A program made the translations under genes and the position numbers. Under the pieces are notes generated by a model. It ran no database searches, was not told where the DNA came from, and was given only the letters and a program-made list of their open reading frames with translations. A stretch of DNA of 64,000 nucleotides. Origin: Saprospiraceae bacterium. Its GTDB lineage: Bacteria > Bacteroidota > Bacteroidia > Chitinophagales > Saprospiraceae. Below, in pieces: positions 59,797 through 64,000 of the stretch. Numbering within the stretch: the first letter of the stretch is position 1; the number at the start of each line of letters is the position of its first letter. The stretch is taken from NCBI GenBank assembly GCA_029263015.1, contig JAJCYI010000222.1, forward strand, positions 1 to 64,000. Reading direction: 5' to 3'.

Positions 59797-59852
59797 AGAC
59801 CACCGGGTATTCATCATTTATTTTTAAAGTGAACCGCCCGGAGGTCTTTTTT
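59797..59852 (+). terminator. Rho-independent terminator upstream of the T9SS protein gene
   Basis: AGACCACCGGG (59797-59807) pairs with CCCGGAGGTCT (59837-59847) with one A-A mismatch and a 29-base loop, followed by TTTTT. It has no plus-strand client except the small ORF at 59689 and the element at 59368-59529, or the sensor-regulator 430 bp away. Confidence 0.75.
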
Positions 59853-59896
59853 CCACAGGCATCCCTTTGGGATGAAAAGTTGATTCACTTAAAAAA

Positions 59897-61453
59897 ATGA
59901 TGATGAAAAAGAAATTTACTAATCTATTCTTCTCAAACAGAGAAATGCAAGTCCGCCAGTTGCTGGTAACATGCTGCTTGCTGCTTGTCGGGATACTCTC
60001 GGCTCAAAACACTTTCAATGGCACAACAGACGATGACTGGACAGATGACGACAATTGGTCAGGTACAGCCCCATATAATCCAAGTAGTTGCACTGGAGGA
60101 CAATCTGTAAACGAAGAATTAATTATTGCAGCCAACTGTGACATGTCCAATGCAAACTGCCTCCCCAGCGGAAGATCATACGAATTTGAGAAATTCGTTA
60201 CTGTCAATTCCAGTGTCACTTGGGATATAAACCACTCAGGTAAAAATTTTTCAATCCGTGGAACAGGAGGGTTGTCCAATAGTGGTACTATGAATATCAA
60301 TAAAGGGTTTGAAAGTAGGAAGGTTTCAACGAACGAAAGTACAGGTATTATGAATTTCAATAATGGTGGTAGCCTAAATCAATCTGGATCGTTGGTAAAT
60401 AACAATATGGTCAACATCATTTCCGGAACGTTAGAAATATTAAATACAGGTACTTTTACAAATAATGCTGGATCAACCATTGTAGTAACTTCAATAATAG
60501 AACATGCTGGTGGTACCTTTACAAATAATGGATTTCTAAAAGGTATAGGGGAAATCAACTCAAACGGGTCAACAAATTTAGCAGGAACCATTCAGCCAGG
60601 CAATTCTGTGGGAACACTATCTACTCGGGATGATATAGTGTTTAGTGGTACAATTGAAATTGAAGTGGACAACGGAACTTCTTTTGATAAAATTACTTCA
60701 AACAATTCAGCTGCACTTACTATCAGTTCAGCTACTGTTCAGTTCATTTTTAACGGTACAAATTATTCCAATGGACAAACATTTCAAGTATTCAACAGTT
60801 TCGGGAGTGTTACAGCTCCGAGCAGCATCACCAATAATAATGGTTACACTATTGTACACAACGGAGATGGGGAATTTGAGATTACTGCTGGTGCACTTCC
60901 TGTGGAACTCATCGAATTTACTGTCCGAGAAACCAACCAATCTATAGACCTCCAATGGCGCACGGCCTCCGAACTCAACAACGAAGGTTTTGAAATTCAG
61001 CACTCCGCCGATGGCACAACTTGGAGCAACATCGCATTTGTAAATGGCCATGGTACTACTTTGGAGGAGCAGTCGTATTCTTATACTGACAATCGCCCAC
61101 TGCCTGGTATAAACTACTATCGCCTCAAGCAAATAGATTTCGATGGGAAGTTTGAATATTCTCCCATTGTCAGTGTGAATTTGACAAACCTGCAAGATTT
61201 GTCAAATCTGAGGCTCTTCCCGAACCCCGCTACTAATAATACAGTTACCTTGTCCATTGAAACCGACTTTACGGGTGAGGCTTCCTTTGTTTTGTACGAC
61301 CTGCTCGGCCAGCAAATGAATAGACAATCACTAAACCTGGAAAGTGGTTCTTTTAACCAAAGTATCGACCTGTCGGGAATCCCATCTGGGGTTTACATGG
61401 TGGAAATTACTGCAGGAAACGAAAGTTGGCAGGAAAGGTTGGTAGTGGAATGA
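59897..61453 (+). CDS. T9SS-secreted protein with passenger-like repeats
   Basis: 518 residues. A signal peptide ends at GILSAQ (about residue 36); the exact start among the three ATGs at 59897-59905 is uncertain. Residues 45-330 have a beta-helix-like passenger (NTGTFTNNAGSTIVV, AGGTFTNNGFLKGIGEIN) and then TIQPGNSVGTLSTRDDIVFSGTIEIEVD, the pattern of autotransporter passenger repeats. LPVELIEFTV introduces a FnIII-like domain, and the last 75 residues (LRLFPNPATNNTVT, VLYDLLGQQM, IPSGVYMVEI) are the T9SS type A signal. Probably a surface or matrix protein. Function unknown. Confidence 0.85.
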   Translation: MMMKKKFTNLFFSNREMQVRQLLVTCCLLLVGILSAQNTFNGTTDDDWTDDDNWSGTAPYNPSSCTGGQSVNEELIIAANCDMSNANCLPSGRSYEFEKFVTVNSSVTWDINHSGKNFSIRGTGGLSNSGTMNINKGFESRKVSTNESTGIMNFNNGGSLNQSGSLVNNNMVNIISGTLEILNTGTFTNNAGSTIVVTSIIEHAGGTFTNNGFLKGIGEINSNGSTNLAGTIQPGNSVGTLSTRDDIVFSGTIEIEVDNGTSFDKITSNNSAALTISSATVQFIFNGTNYSNGQTFQVFNSFGSVTAPSSITNNNGYTIVHNGDGEFEITAGALPVELIEFTVRETNQSIDLQWRTASELNNEGFEIQHSADGTTWSNIAFVNGHGTTLEEQSYSYTDNRPLPGINYYRLKQIDFDGKFEYSPIVSVNLTNLQDLSNLRLFPNPATNNTVTLSIETDFTGEASFVLYDLLGQQMNRQSLNLESGSFNQSIDLSGIPSGVYMVEITAGNESWQERLVVE

Positions 61454-61460
61454 TGCGTTG

Positions 61461-61495
61461 AATTTAGGGTGTAACTTCAAGTTACGTCCTAAATT
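61461..61495 (+). terminator. Palindromic repeat GTGTAACTTCAA, copy 3
   Basis: Same 35-bp layout as copy 2 at 34875, and also placed just after a plus-strand stop (7 bp). Two arm bases differ, but each change leaves a G-U pair in the plus-strand RNA, while the minus-strand RNA would have two mismatches. Confidence 0.65.
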
Positions 61496-61520
61496 TGAAG
61501 AGCACAGATCAAGACAAAAT

Positions 61521-61560
61521 AAAAAATGGAATCCTGACAATTGTCAGGATTCCATTTTTT
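61521..61560. terminator. Perfect 20-bp palindrome, bidirectional terminator
   Basis: A perfect 40-bp palindrome with A-run on the left and T-run on the right (AAAAAATGG ... CCATTTTTT), so it can act as a rho-independent terminator on both strands. It ends 15 bp before the stop of the toxin gene. Confidence 0.9.
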
Positions 61561-61575
61561 ATCAAAATCAGCTTT

Positions 61576-62223
61576 TTAGCTCGACTTGGAGATAAAGATT
61601 TTATCAGGGAACTTGGTTGCTGTGAGCAGCCTCTTTTTAACAGCCTCAAAAGTGACTTTGCGTTTGAGTATTGGTATTTCAATTTCAAAGTCAATATCGT
61701 CGAACCAGGTAATTCCCTTTAATGGAATGATGGGGTTTGAATGTGGGTACTTGTCCCGATAGGCATTGAGCAGATCTTTTAGAGGAAGGTGTTCCAATAG
61801 GAAAAAGAGATCATAAAAATCCTTCTGCCTGTTGCCGCTGTGGGCGATGGCATTAAGTTTCATGGCACTGATGTCAGGTAGGGAAGCAAGCGATAGGTTT
61901 TCTTTTCGTACCAAGGGTTCGACCAAAGGATAAGCATGGGTTAGGAAGTCAATTTTAAGGTTTTCAACGAAACCCTTTAGTGTATTGGTTGCCACGTAAT
62001 CGGTTGAAAAGTGATATTGTTTTAGCAGGTGTCCTTCAAGTTGAGCATTATCAAAAGGGAGGGTAGAAAAAAAATCGAGGTCAACAGATAAACGGTGTCC
62101 AATTTGTAAAGCCAGCGCAGTGCCCCCAACGAGAAAAAAGTCACTGAGGAAAGGGTCTTGCTGCATTCGGACAAGCAAATCCAAGGTGTCAGGAAGAATG
62201 ACTGCGGTGTCTTTGTGGATCAT
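61576..62223 (-). CDS. AbiEii/nucleotidyltransferase-type toxin
   Basis: 215 residues from the ATG at 62223; the open frame upstream is the antitoxin region in another frame. FLVGGTALALQIGHRLSVDLDFFS at residues 31-54 is the AbiEii/AbiGii nucleotidyltransferase motif: Gly-Gly for the nucleotide and Asp-x-Asp for metal. ISAMKLNAIAHSGNRQKDFYDLFFLLEH (about 135-162) is the second conserved block. Such toxins act by transferring nucleotides to targets such as tRNA and cause abortive infection or dormancy; here the target is unknown. It overlaps the partner gene by 35 bp. Confidence 0.9.
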   Translation of the reverse strand: MIHKDTAVILPDTLDLLVRMQQDPFLSDFFLVGGTALALQIGHRLSVDLDFFSTLPFDNAQLEGHLLKQYHFSTDYVATNTLKGFVENLKIDFLTHAYPLVEPLVRKENLSLASLPDISAMKLNAIAHSGNRQKDFYDLFFLLEHLPLKDLLNAYRDKYPHSNPIIPLKGITWFDDIDFEIEIPILKRKVTFEAVKKRLLTATKFPDKIFISKSS

Positions 62224-62476
62224 TGATAAAATCGGATTGGAGGTAAATGCGGGTGAAGTTTTTGTGCTTGGCATCCAAGCGTGTGCTTTTTTCGGCGACA
62301 GCGGATATCTTGTCAATGCCGTAAAAAGCAACGATTTCCAACCACTCGGCAGGAGTGCCGCGCTCAATCACCCGCTCAATCACGACAGTTGCCAACTGGG
62401 AAAATTCTATTTTATCCCAGTCGTACTCCCAGAGTAAATGCCGTCGAATGACAGGGTTGTTTTGCTTCGCAAGCAT
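62189..62476 (-). CDS. DUF6922-type antitoxin partner of the AbiEii toxin
   Basis: 95 residues from the ATG at 62476; a TTG 15 bp upstream is inside the -7 box and is rejected. The sequence PVIRRHLLWEYDWDKIEF, VIERVIERGTPAEWLEIVAFYG and VAEKSTRLDAKHKNF matches the small DUF6922-type proteins that precede nucleotidyltransferase toxins in Bacteroidota. The stop lies 35 bp inside the toxin gene, so the pair is translationally coupled with the antitoxin first. DNA binding or autoregulation is not obvious. Confidence 0.8.
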   Translation of the reverse strand: MLAKQNNPVIRRHLLWEYDWDKIEFSQLATVVIERVIERGTPAEWLEIVAFYGIDKISAVAEKSTRLDAKHKNFTRIYLQSDFINDPQRHRSHSS

Positions 62477-62488
62477 AATTTTTTTATA

Positions 62489-62496
62489 CAAAGATA
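62489..62496 (-). promoter_or_regulatory. Promoter -7 box TATCTTTG of the toxin-antitoxin operon
   Basis: On the minus strand TATCTTTG (62496-62489) matches TAnnTTTG exactly, 12 bp before the ATG at 62476, giving a leader of only a few bases. Confidence 0.55.
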
Positions 62497-62543
62497 ACTA
62501 GTTCATCTGAAAGGAAGTTGTTTAATGAGCTTCCTTTTTCCAT

Positions 62544-63950
62544 TCATTTCTTCTTCCCTTTCATCCCCCCGATCATATCCTCTGGCCGCACCCACTGGTC
62601 AAATTGCTTTTCTGTCAAAAGTCCTAATTTGAGAGCCGCCTGCCTTAAAGTAGTACCTTCCTTATGTGCCTTTTTGGCAATGGCCGCAGCATTGTCGTAA
62701 CCGATATGCGTATTTAATGCCGTTACCAACATCAACGAGTTGTCGAGATTTTGCTTGATACGGGGTAGGTTTGGTTCGAGGCCGGCCACACAGTTGTCGT
62801 TGAAACTGACACAGGTATCACCGATCAAACGGGCCGATGAGAGGAAGTTGTAGATCATCACTGGCTTGAACACATTGAGTTCAAAATGGCCGTTCATGCC
62901 GCCCACGTTGATCGCCACGTCGTTGCCGAGCACTTGCGCCATGGCCATGGTCATGGCCTCCGATTGGGTCGGGTTCACCTTGCCGGGCATGATGGACGAG
63001 CCAGGCTCGTTGGCAGGGATGGAAACCTCACCAATTCCGCAGCGTGGACCAGATGCCAGCAGGCGGATGTCATTGGCAATTTTGAAAAGAGAACAGGCCA
63101 CCGTTTTTAATGCCCCGTGTGATTCCACAATGGCATCATGGGCAGCGAGCGACTCAAATTTGTTGGGTGCAGTGATGAAAGGCAGTCCAGTCAGTTTGGC
63201 AATCTGGGCAGCCACGTTTTTGGCGTAGCCGGGAGGGGTGTTCAGCCCTGTGCCGACCGCTGTGCCGCCGAGAGCCAATTGCGAGAGGTGTTTCAGGGTA
63301 TTTTTGATGGCCTTGATGCCATGATCGAGTTGGGCGGCATAACCTGAAAGTTCCTGTCCAAGGGTAAGCGGCGTGGCATCCATCAGGTGGGTACGGCCGA
63401 TCTTCACCACTTTCATAAAATCCTTGGATTTGGCTTTTAATGTATCCCGTAGTTTTTCCAGACCTTGGATCGTCGTTTCCACCAAAATGGTATAAGCAGC
63501 GATGTGCATGGCCGTCGGGAAAGTATCGTTTGATGACTGCGACTTGTTCACATCATCGTTGGGGTGGAGGTATTTTTTTTCGTCGGTCAGTGCGCCACCT
63601 TTTATTACGTGTCCGCGGTTGGCAACGACCTCATTCACATTCATGTTCGACTGCGTGCCGCTGCCTGTCTGCCAAACGACGAGCGGAAATTGATCGTCGA
63701 GCTTGCCTTTTAATATTTCATCACAGACCTTCCCGATCAAGGTGGCCTTTGTTTTTGGTAAAACGCCGGCATCCATGTTGGTCAGTGCTGCTGCTTTTTT
63801 CAAAATAGCAAATGCTCGGATCACCTCAATGGGCATGGTGTTGCCGCCTATTTTAAAATTCTCTTTTGAGCGCTGGGTCTGGGCGGCCCAATATTTATCG
63901 GCAGGTACTTTTATGAAACCGATGGAGTCTTTTTCTTTTCGGAAAGTCAT
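62544..63950 (-). CDS. fumC: Fumarate hydratase class II
   Basis: 468 residues, full length. It interconverts fumarate and malate in the TCA cycle. Motifs: [18 protein letters not shown] (residues 96-113), [21 protein letters not shown] (129-149), [16 protein letters not shown] (185-200) with the catalytic His188, and the fumarate lyase signature [11 protein letters not shown] at 317-327. The N-terminal [18 protein letters not shown] is typical of class II. A Lys-rich tail (KGKKK) is the only odd part. The gene runs toward the toxin pair, which ends 50 bp away. Confidence 0.97.
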   Translation of the reverse strand: MTFRKEKDSIGFIKVPADKYWAAQTQRSKENFKIGGNTMPIEVIRAFAILKKAAALTNMDAGVLPKTKATLIGKVCDEILKGKLDDQFPLVVWQTGSGTQSNMNVNEVVANRGHVIKGGALTDEKKYLHPNDDVNKSQSSNDTFPTAMHIAAYTILVETTIQGLEKLRDTLKAKSKDFMKVVKIGRTHLMDATPLTLGQELSGYAAQLDHGIKAIKNTLKHLSQLALGGTAVGTGLNTPPGYAKNVAAQIAKLTGLPFITAPNKFESLAAHDAIVESHGALKTVACSLFKIANDIRLLASGPRCGIGEVSIPANEPGSSIMPGKVNPTQSEAMTMAMAQVLGNDVAINVGGMNGHFELNVFKPVMIYNFLSSARLIGDTCVSFNDNCVAGLEPNLPRIKQNLDNSLMLVTALNTHIGYDNAAAIAKKAHKEGTTLRQAALKLGLLTEKQFDQWVRPEDMIGGMKGKKK

Positions 63951-64000
63951 ATTTTTTTGTTGAAATGTTTAGAATGGTTTATCAATGGCTTACATGAAAA

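Noticed and set aside
1-64000. tRNA, rRNA, prophage or complete insertion sequence
   Set aside because: No cloverleaf-like segment with a T-arm consensus, no rRNA landmark, no integrase, transposase or phage structural protein was seen; a tRNAscan-SE and ISfinder search would settle it.

Overview
The window looks like chromosome of a member of the Bacteroidota, most likely the Saprospiria/Saprospiraceae lineage (inference). Support seen in the sequence: six proteins with type IX secretion (T9SS) C-terminal sorting domains (five type A, one type B/CHU_C), a one-piece hybrid two-component system (sensor propeller, kinase, receiver, AraC-type HTH), a DUF2723 membrane protein typical of the phylum, several TAnnTTTG-type -7 promoter boxes, and little sign of Shine-Dalgarno sequences. 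By eye the base composition is moderate to low GC. I see no rRNA, tRNA, CRISPR array, prophage or autonomous insertion sequence.

Layout. 1-6000: dispersed repeats, small secreted proteins, a parallel beta-helix T9SS cargo, a TlpA-like thioredoxin lipoprotein, a DUF2147 protein, recJ, and a two-gene HNH nuclease unit. 6100-10940: an exopolysaccharide/O-antigen style block (Wzx-type flippase, TonB-C lipoprotein, Wzz-type chain-length protein, Wzy/WaaL-type polymerase or ligase). 10950-18000: Uma2-family protein, long-chain acyl-CoA ligase, AI-2E/PerM permease, a TMTC-like membrane protein with TPRs, and a LuxE-like acyl-protein synthetase. 18100-22630: lipoprotein, hemF with an ArsC/Spx-like gene, a nested palindromic element, nucleoside phosphorylase and an aminotransferase. 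22690-30912: two surface proteins, one a 1797-residue chain of about 20 Ig/PKD-like repeats, the other FG-GAP/ASPIC with the same kind of Ig unit. 30913-32202: a gene-free island packed with repeats, a MITE-like element and a promoter-terminator pair. 32203-41501: Gfo/Idh/MocA oxidoreductase, CotH-kinase-like T9SS protein, secreted proteins, and a haloperoxidase/PAP2-like protein fused to MopE-type metal-binding repeats. 41773-49245: MATE exporter, flavin reductase, proline dehydrogenase and the DUF2723 protein. 49555-64000: a hypothetical protein with no ordinary start codon, a zincin/propeller/outer-membrane-barrel protein, the hybrid sensor regulator, a T9SS protein, an AbiEii-type toxin-antitoxin pair and fumC.

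How it fits together: most of the accessory content is cell-surface biology (T9SS adhesins and hydrolases, polysaccharide assembly, and two membrane proteins related to eukaryotic protein O-mannosyltransferases). The rest is scattered housekeeping genes.

The most unusual feature is not a gene. The intergenic spacers hold at least a dozen arrays of short words whose period is 7 bp in every case although the words differ from array to array, often touching the stop codon of the neighbouring gene. With them are five other families of dispersed or palindromic elements (20041-20220, 31588-31727, 31845-32005, 59368-59529, and the 35-bp hairpin at 5979, 34875 and 61461). Three orphan promoter-terminator pairs (31469-31525, 51647-51766, 59632-59852) are candidates for undescribed small RNAs or a small peptide.
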